Notes: generated by a model from the sequence alone, not told the origin. 64,000 bases of DNA from an uncultured Prevotella sp. (GCF_946404925.1 NZ_CAMJFM010000006.1:1-64000), one strand, 5' to 3'. Numbered from the stretch's first letter, positions 10,101-17,998 are shown. Numbers and translations are program-made.

Positions 10101-10926
10101 CCATACCGTTGATGTTACGGTCTACACCCAGACCTGTCACGCCCAGTTTCTGACTGATGGTGTAGTCCCAAGCCTCTTTCTTCTTGTCATACATCACCAG
10201 TGTGCCCTGTCCGTACAGCCAGATGTTATCGTTCTCGTCAGCAAATGCGCGTAGCGATTTTGTCTTGTGGTCTTTCAGTGCGGGTATACCTTCCACCACC
10301 CAGATGGTGTTCTGCTGGTGCATCACGTCGCAGCAGGCTATCTTTCCGTCGTCGTAAACTATCAGTGCACCCTCCTTACACTCGCTGATAGAGCATATCA
10401 CGCCTTGTGGCACACCGCGCGAGTCGTCTGTATATCCAAATTCGTAGAGCAGCTGTTGCTGTTGGTTGTAGCACACCACGCCCTTGTTAGGTATGGCTCC
10501 CCACAGGTTCTTGTGCTTGTCTACGTATACCACCGATGGGATGGTCTCGATACCCCAGCGCGCAAAGGCTTGCTTCATGTCGCGCTCAAAGCTCTCCGTC
10601 TGTGGGTGATAGATGCAGTAGCCCGATGATGTCTCAATCAGCAGGTTTCCGTCGAGTGTTTCTTGTAGTGAGTTGATGTAACTATCGCTCAGCGAGCTAC
10701 CATTCTGCGAGTCGCTCTGGAAGTTACGGAAGGTGTAGCCGTCAAATCGATACAGTCCTGCAGGTGTACCAAACCACATATATCCGCGCGAATCTTTCAG
10801 TATACAGTTCACCTGACTGGATGTTAGTCCGTCGCGTGCTTCCAGTGTTTTAAACAGATAGTCGGCCACCACTACTGCAGGTAGTGCCAGCATCAAAACA
10901 ATTAATAGTTTCTTTATCTTACTCAT
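7144..10926 (-). CDS. HTCS-like hybrid regulator with degenerate kinase and receiver
   Basis: About 1260 aa. Order: signal or anchor segment (1-20); a sensor of about ten Reg_prop propeller repeats (IWIGSKRNGL, LWVGTEKSGV, IWVGTREGLN and others); a Y_Y_Y domain near 690-775; a membrane span near 780-805; a helical stretch with SDDLRQPM near 832 where active kinases have SHELRTPL; a receiver-like domain from about 937; and an AraC-type helix-turn-helix at about 1158-1258. There is no HATPase domain: only about 50 residues separate the helices from the receiver. The receiver keeps the acidic pair IDDNEE and KPF but has DLVVCKQEM where the acceptor Asp should be. The start at 10926 overlaps the kdsD stop (TGATG). 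It probably regulates transcription without His-Asp phosphotransfer. Confidence 0.9.
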   Translation of the reverse strand: MSKIKKLLIVLMLALPAVVVADYLFKTLEARDGLTSSQVNCILKDSRGYMWFGTPAGLYRFDGYTFRNFQSDSQNGSSLSDSYINSLQETLDGNLLIETSSGYCIYHPQTESFERDMKQAFARWGIETIPSVVYVDKHKNLWGAIPNKGVVCYNQQQQLLYEFGYTDDSRGVPQGVICSISECKEGALIVYDDGKIACCDVMHQQNTIWVVEGIPALKDHKTKSLRAFADENDNIWLYGQGTLVMYDKKKEAWDYTISQKLGVTGLGVDRNINGMAGDASGIWIGSDQLGLMHMDLNTHEIEPVQPRNINEKQLITDNVSIQSLYMDNTGLLWVGTEKSGVAYTGKYIYRFGSDLIGDVTAMAQHADGSIWYGTSDKGVIGYNGPLASLKVSCMSNTPDGSIWIGSKRNGLTRIKNGVSTIYSVARDSVRTIIDDHINALTTDKIGNLWIATNGGLQVYNPRMNSFSSYTRENGKLSTNSINCLFYKQDASENNLLIGTSEGLIILNLSTTEKKVYTGNKSNLKSFTNNYITQIFQDSRGLIWVGTREGLNILNLETDELDYLTEKQGLCNNNICGIAEDKNHGIWVTTSRGVSRIVIQRNHEESSNNYGLYNYTTADGLQSNEFNTGSILTKQDGEVLLGGLYGVNWVLHRAGAEKEDLPRVMLTQLFIGEEEVLAGHEYHGKVILSQSLNETSRIDLSHNQNTFTIKFAAGNYNQSERLQFMYWMEGRDEDWRNGDALTHGVTFNNLKAGNYVLHVKAINAEGAVSNQERVLEISVERHFLLSWWMITAYVIVFVVIIYFWRIGLKQLKAIKHRKEAVIKELKLQREEIKAASDDLRQPMARMTSIIGNLSEKEKSLEEKEQLNALHSQMLQIITRVADMQMNLEHPEERAKNNVQDRLQMNNKGEIELPEIASEVLTTETTQSRAAIDSPTARFTVIMIDDNEEFLEFAAARLKYVYNFHIYNDIEKAAEDLEQMKCDLVVCKQEMFGMTGSDLCNQLKTNYVTQNMKFILMTDTVLTPQDMRSKNITLSADDYLAKPFNMQEATMRFNKVLGLGAVQVDSDLIEGAETRRLEGRSSSMTTASETMDAGEIDTTALAEISADDPMSKVDTAVVKNPRSQTMTSNLPEGIKASDDDEEGGGNDYSMVDAMDRQLLKNIEQYVLQNMSRGQISLEEMANAMGMGRVPFFHRVRSLTNKTPAELVRDMRLKHACILLKRTNINMSELASNIGFMTAENFINIFKEKFGMTPLEYRLQHRK

Positions 10927-11876
10927 CATATCATACAAGAATAATGGTCAACTACTCCCAACAAATGTTTCTCGTCATCAGTCACTAGTACCGAGTGCAC
11001 TTTATATTTGTTCATGATTCGTTGAATCTCTGTAATCTTCGTTTCAGGTTTCACCATCTTAGGTGTTCGTGTCATAATGTCGCTCACGGTGCGGTCGAAG
11101 AATTCGGCCTGCCATTTCTCCATGGCGCGACGTATGTCGCCATCCGTTATCAAGCCTACTATCTCGTTGTTCACCATGGCGATACCCAGTCCCAGCTTGG
11201 CCTTGCTTACCAGTATGATAGCCTCGCCCAGATGCATCTCTGGTGGCAGTACTGGCATGTCTTCTGTGCGCATCACGTCTTGTGCGGTTGTCAGCAGGCG
11301 CTTACCCAATTCACCGCCTGGGTGGAACTGTGCAAAGTCGCGTGGCTGGAAGTTTCTGCGCTCCATCAGTGCTATGGCCAGTGCGTCGCCCATCACCAGT
11401 GTAGCTGTGGTCGAGCTTGTGGGGGCCAGGTTCAGCGGACAGGCCTCTTTCTCCACGGCTATGTTCAGGTGGCAGGTTGAGTATTTGGCCAACAGTGATT
11501 TGGGGTTGCCGCTCATGCCTATAATAGGTATCTGCATGTGTAGCACCATGGGCACAAATCGCAGCAGTTCGTCAGTCTGTCCTGAGTTTGATATAGCTAA
11601 TACCACGTCGTCGCTGGTCATCACGCCCAGGTCGCCATGGAACACGTCCAGAGGGTTGGTAAAGAACGATGGGGTGCCTGTGCTCGAGAGTGTGGCTGCG
11701 ATTTTGGCGCCTATGTGGCCGCTCTTGCCCACGCCAGTCACTATCACCTTGCCTTTGCAGTTCAGTATCAGGTCCACAGCCTTGTCAAAGCTTTCGTCCA
11801 GCTGCGGTATCAGTCCCATCACTGCCTCTGCCTCGTCCTTTATAGCTTGTATCGCGATTTCTTTTGATGTCTTCAT
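10926..11876 (-). CDS. kdsD: arabinose-5-phosphate isomerase (KpsF/GutQ family)
   Basis: A 316-aa cytoplasmic enzyme that converts ribulose-5-phosphate to arabinose-5-phosphate, the first step of Kdo synthesis. It has an N-terminal SIS domain (TGVGKSGHIGAKIAATLSST, then SNSGQTDELL) and two C-terminal CBS domains (from about 200: DVMRTEDMPVL and DIMTRTPKMV). Pairing with kdsA 29 bases upstream supports the role. The downstream regulator overlaps its stop codon. Confidence 0.95.
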   Translation of the reverse strand: MKTSKEIAIQAIKDEAEAVMGLIPQLDESFDKAVDLILNCKGKVIVTGVGKSGHIGAKIAATLSSTGTPSFFTNPLDVFHGDLGVMTSDDVVLAISNSGQTDELLRFVPMVLHMQIPIIGMSGNPKSLLAKYSTCHLNIAVEKEACPLNLAPTSSTTATLVMGDALAIALMERRNFQPRDFAQFHPGGELGKRLLTTAQDVMRTEDMPVLPPEMHLGEAIILVSKAKLGLGIAMVNNEIVGLITDGDIRRAMEKWQAEFFDRTVSDIMTRTPKMVKPETKITEIQRIMNKYKVHSVLVTDDEKHLLGVVDHYSCMI

Positions 11877-11887
11877 CTTTTCACTTC

Positions 11888-11908
11888 TTCACTATTCACT
11901 ATTCACTA
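11888..11908 (-). repeat. heptamer repeat TAGTGAA x3 starting at the kdsA stop
   Basis: Read on the reverse strand, three perfect TAGTGAA units begin exactly at the TAG stop of kdsA, giving the tandem stop TAG TGA, and run to a degenerate unit before the kdsD ATG. The repeat fills the whole spacer. Confidence 0.85.
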
Positions 11909-12667
11909 GCTTATCAGCTTGCTGACTAGCTCCTGGAGTTTATCCAGCTCCAGCATGTTGGCGGCGTCGCTTAGGCCTTGATCGGGGGTGGGGTGCACCT
12001 CGAAGAAGTAGCCTGTGGCTCCGAAGGCCTTGGCTGCCAGGGCCATCTGTGGCACAAAGCGGCGATCGCCACCCGTCTTTCCGTCGCTACCACCTGGGCG
12101 CTGCACACTGTGCGTACAGTCCATAATTACCGTAGGCACTATCTCTAGCATATCAGGTATGTTGCGGAAGTCAACCACTAGATTGTTGTATCCCATCATG
12201 TTGCCACGCTCAGTCAGCCATACCTCCTTGGCGCCAGCGTCCTTGGCCTTACCCACGGGGTATACCATGTCCTTTCCACTCAGGAACTGGGCCTTCTTGA
12301 TGTTTACCACCGCACCCGTCTTGGCTGCAGCCACTATCAGGTCGGTCTGGCGACACAGGAATGCTGGTATCTGTATCACGTCGCACACCTCGCCCACGGG
12401 CTTGGCCTGCCAACTCTCGTGTATGTCAGTCAGTATACGCAGTCCGTACTTCTGTTTTACGTCGCTCAGCATCTGCAGTCCGCGGTCAATACCTGGGCCA
12501 CGGAATGATGTTATCGACGTGCGGTTAGCCTTGTCGAACGATGCTTTAAAGATGATGTCGGTACCCAGTTGCTTGTTGATTTCCAGCAACTTTTGCGCCA
12601 CGGTGTCGAGTAGTTCGGCACTCTCTATGACGCATGGTCCTGCTATGATGGTTGTCTTGTTGCTCAT
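11906..12667 (-). CDS. kdsA: 3-deoxy-8-phosphooctulonate synthase
   Basis: A 253-aa cytoplasmic enzyme that condenses arabinose-5-phosphate with phosphoenolpyruvate to Kdo-8-phosphate for lipopolysaccharide core. Family marks: AGPCVIES at the N terminus, FKASFDKANRTS near 40-52, the GPGIDRGLQML helix, and SDGKTGGDRRFVPQMA near the C terminus. Length is slightly below the 270-280 aa proteobacterial form. It is first in the leftward operon kdsA-kdsD-regulator-cls-acyltransferase. Confidence 0.96.
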   Translation of the reverse strand: MSNKTTIIAGPCVIESAELLDTVAQKLLEINKQLGTDIIFKASFDKANRTSITSFRGPGIDRGLQMLSDVKQKYGLRILTDIHESWQAKPVGEVCDVIQIPAFLCRQTDLIVAAAKTGAVVNIKKAQFLSGKDMVYPVGKAKDAGAKEVWLTERGNMMGYNNLVVDFRNIPDMLEIVPTVIMDCTHSVQRPGGSDGKTGGDRRFVPQMALAAKAFGATGYFFEVHPTPDQGLSDAANMLELDKLQELVSKLIS

Positions 12668-12677
12668 ATTATCGCTG

Positions 12678-12709
12678 CAAAAATACGTATTTTATTCAAA
12701 TCAGCCAAA
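12678..12709 (-). promoter_or_regulatory. kdsA operon promoter
   Basis: On the reverse strand TTTG (12706-12709) is followed after 20 bases by TATTTTTG (12678-12685), a full match to the Bacteroidetes promoter layout. The kdsA ATG lies 10 bases downstream of the -7 box. Confidence 0.75.
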
Positions 12710-12734
12710 TATTTTTTTTAAAAATATTGATTTA

Positions 12735-12810
12735 CCTACGGATTTTACGGATTTTACGGATTTTTTTTATGCAGAATTAATTAATCCGTATAATCCGTAT
12801 AATCCGTAGG
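12735..12810. repeat. 9-base-period inverted repeat (TACGGATT type)
   Basis: The left arm is three units of TACGGATTT and the right arm is three units of AATCCGTAT ending CCGTAGG, nearly perfect complements around an A/T-rich loop. It lies between the kdsA promoter and the end of the mscS-like gene. A U-run after the left arm could make it a terminator on the plus strand. Confidence 0.9.
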
Positions 12811-12818
12811 CTTTACAT

Positions 12819-15152
12819 TTATGAAATCATATGTATATCTCTTTGTGGGAATGGGATGTTGATTCCGTGCTCATTCAGCGTGTCGTAGATGCACTTCAGC
12901 ATGTCGCTGATCACCAGCGTGCGCTTAGGCGCCTCGGCCCATACCACCAGCTTGAAGTTCACGCTCGAATCTGCCATCTCTGTCACTATCACCTTAGCCT
13001 GCTTCTCGGGGTCCAGATACTGGTGGTGCATGTGGTTCACTGCCTCCTCAACCATGTTGGCCACCTCCTTCAGGTTCGATCCGTAGGCCACTCCGAATGG
13101 CACTGTAGCCAGCACGTAGCCATGGTTGCGCGTCAGGTTCTTATAGTTCTTGGCAAACAGCTGCGCGTTCTGGAAGGTGATCACCTCGCCCTGCATCGAC
13201 TCGATGATGGTCGATGTGTAGCTGATGGATACCACCTTACCCATTGTTCCGTCCACGTCAATCCAGTCGCCCACCTTGATGCGTCCTGCCATCAGCGATG
13301 CACCATAGTAGATGTTCTCGATGATATCCTTCGACGCAAAACCGATACCTGTCGACAATCCTCCTGAGATGGCCAGCAGCCAAGCCAAGCTGATGTGGAA
13401 TAGCGATAGCGAGAACATCAGCCATGCGCCCCATACCAGTACCTGTATCACGTTGCGTCCCATCACCTCCTTGCTGGCAGCTGTCGATGGGTCGGTAATC
13501 TCGTAGTGCATACGCAGGAATGCCAGCACCGTCTTCGAAATGTAGCGGAATAGGAACCACGCGTTGATCACCATCGTCAGCTTGATGATCGACACCTCCA
13601 GGTTTTCCATTTCAATGAACTTATACTTGAATATCATGATACACATGTCTGTGAGGTTAAACACCTTGGCGGCCCAGTATATACTCAGCATCACCGAGTG
13701 CACACCCAGTATGGGTATCACTGTCTTCTCCACCAGATAGTAGGCCCACGTCTTGCTGATGGGCTTCTGTGTCAGTCGCTTACGCTTAGCGTAAATCTCC
13801 AGGTAGCGGCTCAGGCAGTTGATGGTCAGTATACACGTCAGCTGCATAATCCACCAGATGATGAGCTGCACGGCAAACAGCGTGTAGCCTATCAGCGAGC
13901 ATACCACCGATGCCACGAACACTATCAGCGATATGTAGGTATAGAAGATGTCGCTGCGCGGTATGTTCTGGTTGTGGCGTCGTATCACCACCCACTGCCA
14001 GATGGTGCATGCCAGCAGTATCGGGGGCAGTATCAGGTTTACCAACTCGTTGGGTATCAGTATGATGCGGCATCCTATCACCACAAATCCCACCGCTATC
14101 AGTGGGGCGTATATGCGGAAGGCGCTCTTTATCTGGTCGCCCTTCACGCGCAGCAGCAGCGATATCAGGATCACGCCCAGCAGCCACGAGTATTCCACCA
14201 ACAGACTCGATGCCATTATCAGGAAGTTCTGGCTCGACTGGCTGATTACCAGTCCCTGTATCACGGCAAAGGTCACCGTGGTGGTAGCCATGATGATACA
14301 CACGCGTTTCTTCTTAAACTCCTCGGTCTTGAATTTGTTGGGCAGCACAAACTTAAAGAACAGCGCGTTCAGTATGATTGCCACTATCACGTAGAACAGT
14401 ATGCCTAGGAACATACCGAATATCCACTCAGCGCTCCATTGCGAGTTGGCGTTGGCGTTAAAGCTGTATTTCTTCCTCAGGTTGTCGCCCATCTGTTGCC
14501 AGCGTCGGCTCAGGTTCTTCAGCAGGGTGGGGTAGCTGTCGCCACCATTTATAAAGATGTTCTGCTGTATCTCGTTATATCGCTTGTTAGCATATTCGTT
14601 CAGCTCTTTCAGGCGGTTCTCAGCTTTGGTATACAGGTATATGTTGCGTTGCAGCGTGCTGGCGTTGTCAGCCAGTTTTTCGCGAATGCTCATGGCCAGC
14701 ACCAGACACGAGTCGCGGTTCTGCGTGCCATACTTGGTCATAATGCGCTCAGGTATGCCCTGCAGATGGTTTATCAGACTGTCGTATCTGGCTATCTCGC
14801 TCTCCGTCTTCTGCAGGAAGCTGGTAAATGGCAGCTGCTGGCGATGGAAGTCGCGATACTGCTGCGTGGCCTCGTGGCAGGCGTATGTCAGGTCGAACAC
14901 GTTGTCCTGTTGCTGCGAGTATAGCATCAGTGCGTTCTGGTCGGCACGCTTCATGGTGCCCATCAGCTGCTGTATCAGTCGCTTGGTGCGGTCTTTTCGT
15001 GCCGCCGAGCGTCGTGTCAGTTCACTGTCGTATTGCTTCAGTTCCGTACGCAGTATGCCCAGCGTCTGTTCTAGGTCTTTTTCCTTCAGCACCGCTCCGG
15101 CTTCCAGTATCATGGCCAGTGCAAAGATGCAAAACAATAGTAATCTCTTCAT
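12819..15152 (-). CDS. MscS-family mechanosensitive channel protein
   Basis: A 777-aa inner-membrane protein. An N-terminal signal-like segment is followed by a long helical, probably periplasmic, region (about 20-245), about ten membrane spans (about 250-600), then the MscS core: the pore-lining helix ISGGLSTGIGFASKDIIENI and the beta domain with VGDWIDVDGTMGKVVSI. Large MscS homologues with such N-terminal extensions resemble MscK/YbdG-type channels that release solutes on osmotic downshift. It is transcribed toward kdsA but separated from it by an inverted repeat. Confidence 0.9.
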   Translation of the reverse strand: MKRLLLFCIFALAMILEAGAVLKEKDLEQTLGILRTELKQYDSELTRRSAARKDRTKRLIQQLMGTMKRADQNALMLYSQQQDNVFDLTYACHEATQQYRDFHRQQLPFTSFLQKTESEIARYDSLINHLQGIPERIMTKYGTQNRDSCLVLAMSIREKLADNASTLQRNIYLYTKAENRLKELNEYANKRYNEIQQNIFINGGDSYPTLLKNLSRRWQQMGDNLRKKYSFNANANSQWSAEWIFGMFLGILFYVIVAIILNALFFKFVLPNKFKTEEFKKKRVCIIMATTTVTFAVIQGLVISQSSQNFLIMASSLLVEYSWLLGVILISLLLRVKGDQIKSAFRIYAPLIAVGFVVIGCRIILIPNELVNLILPPILLACTIWQWVVIRRHNQNIPRSDIFYTYISLIVFVASVVCSLIGYTLFAVQLIIWWIMQLTCILTINCLSRYLEIYAKRKRLTQKPISKTWAYYLVEKTVIPILGVHSVMLSIYWAAKVFNLTDMCIMIFKYKFIEMENLEVSIIKLTMVINAWFLFRYISKTVLAFLRMHYEITDPSTAASKEVMGRNVIQVLVWGAWLMFSLSLFHISLAWLLAISGGLSTGIGFASKDIIENIYYGASLMAGRIKVGDWIDVDGTMGKVVSISYTSTIIESMQGEVITFQNAQLFAKNYKNLTRNHGYVLATVPFGVAYGSNLKEVANMVEEAVNHMHHQYLDPEKQAKVIVTEMADSSVNFKLVVWAEAPKRTLVISDMLKCIYDTLNEHGINIPFPQRDIHMIS

Positions 15153-15235
15153 ATACTTTTTAGTCTGATGTTTCTTTATCCAAAGTGCAAAATTAGTGCT
15201 TTTTTTCTTATTTTCTGCATTTTCTTACCATAAGT

Positions 15236-15267
15236 TTTGGATTTTTGCTCTTTTTTTGTTACTTTTG
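15236..15267 (+). promoter_or_regulatory. promoter of the BadF-like ATPase gene
   Basis: TTTG at 15236-15239, 20 bases, then TACTTTTG at 15260-15267. The ATG at 15297 follows after 29 bases. Confidence 0.75.
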
Positions 15268-15296
15268 CACCAAAATCCACTTTAATACACGTCGAC

Positions 15297-16145
15297 ATGG
15301 CCATTCTTATAGCTGATAGTGGTAGCACAAAAACCGATTGGGTATGCCTCCAGCCCGGTGGCGATACTCCACAGATAGAGGTCCACACGGTGGGTCTCAA
15401 CCCCTTTCATGTGTCCGATAATGAGATACGCTCCGTGTTCCAGCACGAACTGCTGCCCCAGTTGGGCGGTGCCCAGATAGATGCCGTTTATTTCTATGGC
15501 AGTGGCGTTCGTCCTGAGGTCGAGGACCGCATGGCAGGTCTGCTGCGCGAGGTGTTCCCCAGTGCGCAGGCTGTCGAGGCTCATAGCGATCTGTTGGGCG
15601 CTTGTCGCGCCCTCTGTGGTCGCCATCAGGGCATCGCCTGCATCCTTGGCACGGGTGCCAATTCGTGCGTGTACGATGGCACTACCATTGTTCATAATAC
15701 CCCCGCTTTGGGCTATATCCTGGGCGATGAGGGCAGTGGCGCCGTTCTGGGCAAGCATCTGCTGCACGATCTCTATACAGGTGTTCTTCCGCAGAACATC
15801 AGGGGTGTCTTCGAGCGTGAAACGGGGCTGCAGTTGTCCGAAATTATCAATAAGGTTTATCGCGAGCCTCAGGCCAATCGTTTCCTGGCTTCGCTGTCAG
15901 AGTTCATCCATCGCCATCTTGACGACGAGGGTGTTCGCCAGCTGGTCTACAACACCTTCAACGATTTCGCCACCTTCCACCTCTCGCGCTATGGTCGCAA
16001 AGATCTGCCCGTATCGTTTGTAGGCAGCATCGCCTGGTATTACAAGGATCAGCTCTCGCTCATCCTCCAGATGCTGGACTATCAGGTAGGCACCATCATG
16101 CAGAGTCCGCTGCAGGGGCTCATTGCTTATCATCAGAACTCATAG
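15297..16145 (+). CDS. BadF/BadG/BcrA/BcrD-type ATPase, N-acetylglucosamine kinase-like
   Basis: A 282-aa cytoplasmic ASKHA-fold protein. It shows the phosphate-1 loop IADSGSTKTDWV at 4-15 and the phosphate-2 loop ILGTGANSCVYDG near 117-129, as in eukaryotic-type N-acetylglucosamine kinases and Bacteroidetes 'ATPase' homologues. A role in amino-sugar or wall-sugar recycling is likely but the substrate is not proved. I chose the ATG at 15297 because the promoter's -7 box (15260-15267) lies inside a longer in-frame extension. Confidence 0.8.
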   Translation: MAILIADSGSTKTDWVCLQPGGDTPQIEVHTVGLNPFHVSDNEIRSVFQHELLPQLGGAQIDAVYFYGSGVRPEVEDRMAGLLREVFPSAQAVEAHSDLLGACRALCGRHQGIACILGTGANSCVYDGTTIVHNTPALGYILGDEGSGAVLGKHLLHDLYTGVLPQNIRGVFERETGLQLSEIINKVYREPQANRFLASLSEFIHRHLDDEGVRQLVYNTFNDFATFHLSRYGRKDLPVSFVGSIAWYYKDQLSLILQMLDYQVGTIMQSPLQGLIAYHQNS

Positions 16146-16167
16146 AAAACTAATAATTTAATGTAAT

Positions 16168-17115
16168 ATGGAAAAAAGTACAACTATCAACTTGTGTGTA
16201 AAGATTATTAAAGCCATTCTCGTCACCGTAGGCGTCATTGTGGCAGTGCCCATGATTCTGCTGGCTCTCGAGGTTATTGGCTCTCGCGTGGCTCCTGATA
16301 CCATGGAACTGCCCTTCACTCTCAAGCGCCTGGGTCTTGATGGCATCGAGGCCAACTCTCCAGGCCTGTTCACTACTTATATCATTGCGCTGTTCTTCAC
16401 CCTGCTGGGCGCTGTCTATCTGTTGGCTGGCAAGCAGATGCAGAAGATTGAGCGCATTGCCTCGTGGTGTGTTTTCGGTGTAGCCCTCTGCGTGCTGCTC
16501 CCCACCACGCGTACCATACTTAAGGAGAACAAGAAGGCCCTTGTGGCTAAGGTCGAGAATCGCGACACCTATATGGGCATCAAGATGGACGAGCTCAGCA
16601 AGAACTTCATCAGCAAGAACGGATGGACCATCACCAAGCACGAGAACTGCTACGATTGCTATGTTCGCAAGGGCGAGCACTATTCTGGCGACCCCGATCG
16701 TGCTTATCTCGATGCATGGAACCCCAATAATGCGCAGGTTTATCAGGCCGAGAAGCAGCAGCCCATCGAGGCCGGCACCTATCGCATCATCTGTAGCGCC
16801 CGTGCCGAGGGTCCTGGCTGTTATATCTTCGCCACCACCACCAGCGGCAAGTATGGCGTCAAGCTGGTAGAGGTGCCTCACTATGGCAATACCGAGGGAG
16901 AGATCTGGGAGAACGCCCTCGACGGTTCAGCCGAGAAGGAAGTCAACTCGGGTAATGGCTTTGGCTGGAGCAAGGTGGTTGTCACCATCCAGGTTGGCGA
17001 GCACGACACCCTCATCTATGGCGTCACCTCCGATAGTAAGTTCACTGGCAAACCCTTCAAGTCGCAGTGGTTCTCAGCAGCCGACTTCGAAGTTGAGCGC
17101 CTCGGAATAAACTAA
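16168..17115 (+). CDS. membrane protein of unknown function
   Basis: A 315-aa protein I do not recognise. Three hydrophobic spans (about 13-35, 66-87 and 97-113) are followed by a soluble C-terminal domain of about 190 residues, rich in aromatic and Gly residues and predicted to be beta-sheet, which may face the periplasm. It starts 22 bases after the BadF-like gene and probably shares its transcript. A strong terminator follows. Confidence 0.6.
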   Translation: MEKSTTINLCVKIIKAILVTVGVIVAVPMILLALEVIGSRVAPDTMELPFTLKRLGLDGIEANSPGLFTTYIIALFFTLLGAVYLLAGKQMQKIERIASWCVFGVALCVLLPTTRTILKENKKALVAKVENRDTYMGIKMDELSKNFISKNGWTITKHENCYDCYVRKGEHYSGDPDRAYLDAWNPNNAQVYQAEKQQPIEAGTYRIICSARAEGPGCYIFATTTSGKYGVKLVEVPHYGNTEGEIWENALDGSAEKEVNSGNGFGWSKVVVTIQVGEHDTLIYGVTSDSKFTGKPFKSQWFSAADFEVERLGIN

Positions 17116-17122
17116 TAAAAAT

Positions 17123-17156
17123 AAAGAGCTTGCTGGTTGGCAAGCTCTTTTTTTTG
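17123..17156. terminator. bidirectional intrinsic terminator
   Basis: An 11-base-pair perfect stem (AAAGAGCTTGC with its complement, 6-base loop) is followed by a T-run on the plus strand and A/T-rich sequence on the other. It lies between convergent genes. Confidence 0.9.
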
Positions 17157-17157
17157 T

Positions 17158-17634
17158 TTAGTGCATTGCTGCCAGACCGATAGCAGCAAAGCCTACGGTA
17201 AACACCAGTGTGATGGCGTAAACGGCGATGATGATGATGGTCAGTACGCCCATAAATCTCAGCAGGCTGTTCAGTCCTGCAAATCCGCGAGCCATCTGAT
17301 ACTGGTCGTTCTGCAGACAAGCCGCCCTCACGCCGTTAGCAAACTGGAATCCCTTAATGATCGGATAGATATACAGGGCAGCTATCACGATATACAGCAC
17401 GCCCATGGCAGGGCCAATAGGCAGTCCGCCAAACAGGTTTTCAGCAGCCATGGCGCCAAATACCATCATACACAGAGCCGCAATCAGCATAAAGCCCACG
17501 GCCACGCATCCCACGATACACAGAAATTTGGCCCATTTAGCAGCGCTAAGCAGGTCCACCTTCATGGTCTCAGTCACCTTCAGCGTGTTGTCACTCTGCA
17601 TCGTCTCACTCTGATTCAAAAATTCTTCACTCAT
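17158..17634 (-). CDS. DUF5362-like small membrane protein
   Basis: A 158-aa protein with a short polar N terminus and four hydrophobic spans (about 37-60, 68-92, 120-140 and 142-156). The LLSAAKWAKFLCIVG start of the first span and the loop with NGVRAACLQND recall the DUF5362 family of Bacteroidetes. The function is unknown. The promoter's -7 box lies about 40 bases upstream. Confidence 0.65.
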   Translation of the reverse strand: MSEEFLNQSETMQSDNTLKVTETMKVDLLSAAKWAKFLCIVGCVAVGFMLIAALCMMVFGAMAAENLFGGLPIGPAMGVLYIVIAALYIYPIIKGFQFANGVRAACLQNDQYQMARGFAGLNSLLRFMGVLTIIIIAVYAITLVFTVGFAAIGLAAMH

Positions 17635-17674
17635 AGTTGTACTTTTTTTTAGTTTTTTAAATAATAAATCGCCG

Positions 17675-17705
17675 CAAAGGTAATTATTAATTTCCGATTA
17701 ACAAA
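17675..17705 (-). promoter_or_regulatory. promoter of the DUF5362-like gene
   Basis: On the reverse strand TTTG (17702-17705), 19 bases, then TACCTTTG (17675-17682). Confidence 0.7.
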
Positions 17706-17724
17706 GAAAAAACGCAAAAATTCG

Positions 17725-17752
17725 TTTGTTTGCCAAATTATGCGTATCTTTG
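17725..17752 (+). promoter_or_regulatory. promoter of the 67-aa protein gene
   Basis: TATCTTTG at 17745-17752 with two candidate TTTG boxes at 17725 and 17729, closer than the usual 20 bases. The ATG at 17782 follows after 29 bases. Confidence 0.55.
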
Positions 17753-17781
17753 CACCACTTAAGCCATCCTAATGTAGATAT

Positions 17782-17985
17782 ATGGGCGATTACGACGATA
17801 TTATAGATCTTCCTCATCACGTTTCCAAGCGTCATCCCCAGATGCCGATGAAGAAGAGGGCAGCACAGTTTGCCCCTTTTGCTGCGGTCGCTGGATATGC
17901 CGAAGCTATTCAAGACGCCATTCGTGAGAACGAAGAGCGTTATAAGCCCAATGTCGATGAAGAAGGCGAGTATGTAGGATTATAA
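17782..17985 (+). CDS. 67-aa conserved protein, YolD-like sequence pattern
   Basis: A small soluble protein with the pattern DDIIDLPHHVSKRHPQM followed by KKRAAQFAPFAAVAGY. From memory, this pattern occurs in small proteins of Firmicutes and Bacteroidetes that often sit beside Y-family DNA polymerase genes (YolD-like group). No polymerase gene is in the window, so here it stands alone. It has its own promoter and a terminator 13 bases after the stop. A role in DNA damage tolerance is only inference. Confidence 0.65.
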   Translation: MGDYDDIIDLPHHVSKRHPQMPMKKRAAQFAPFAAVAGYAEAIQDAIRENEERYKPNVDEEGEYVGL

Positions 17986-17998
17986 TAAACATTAAAAT

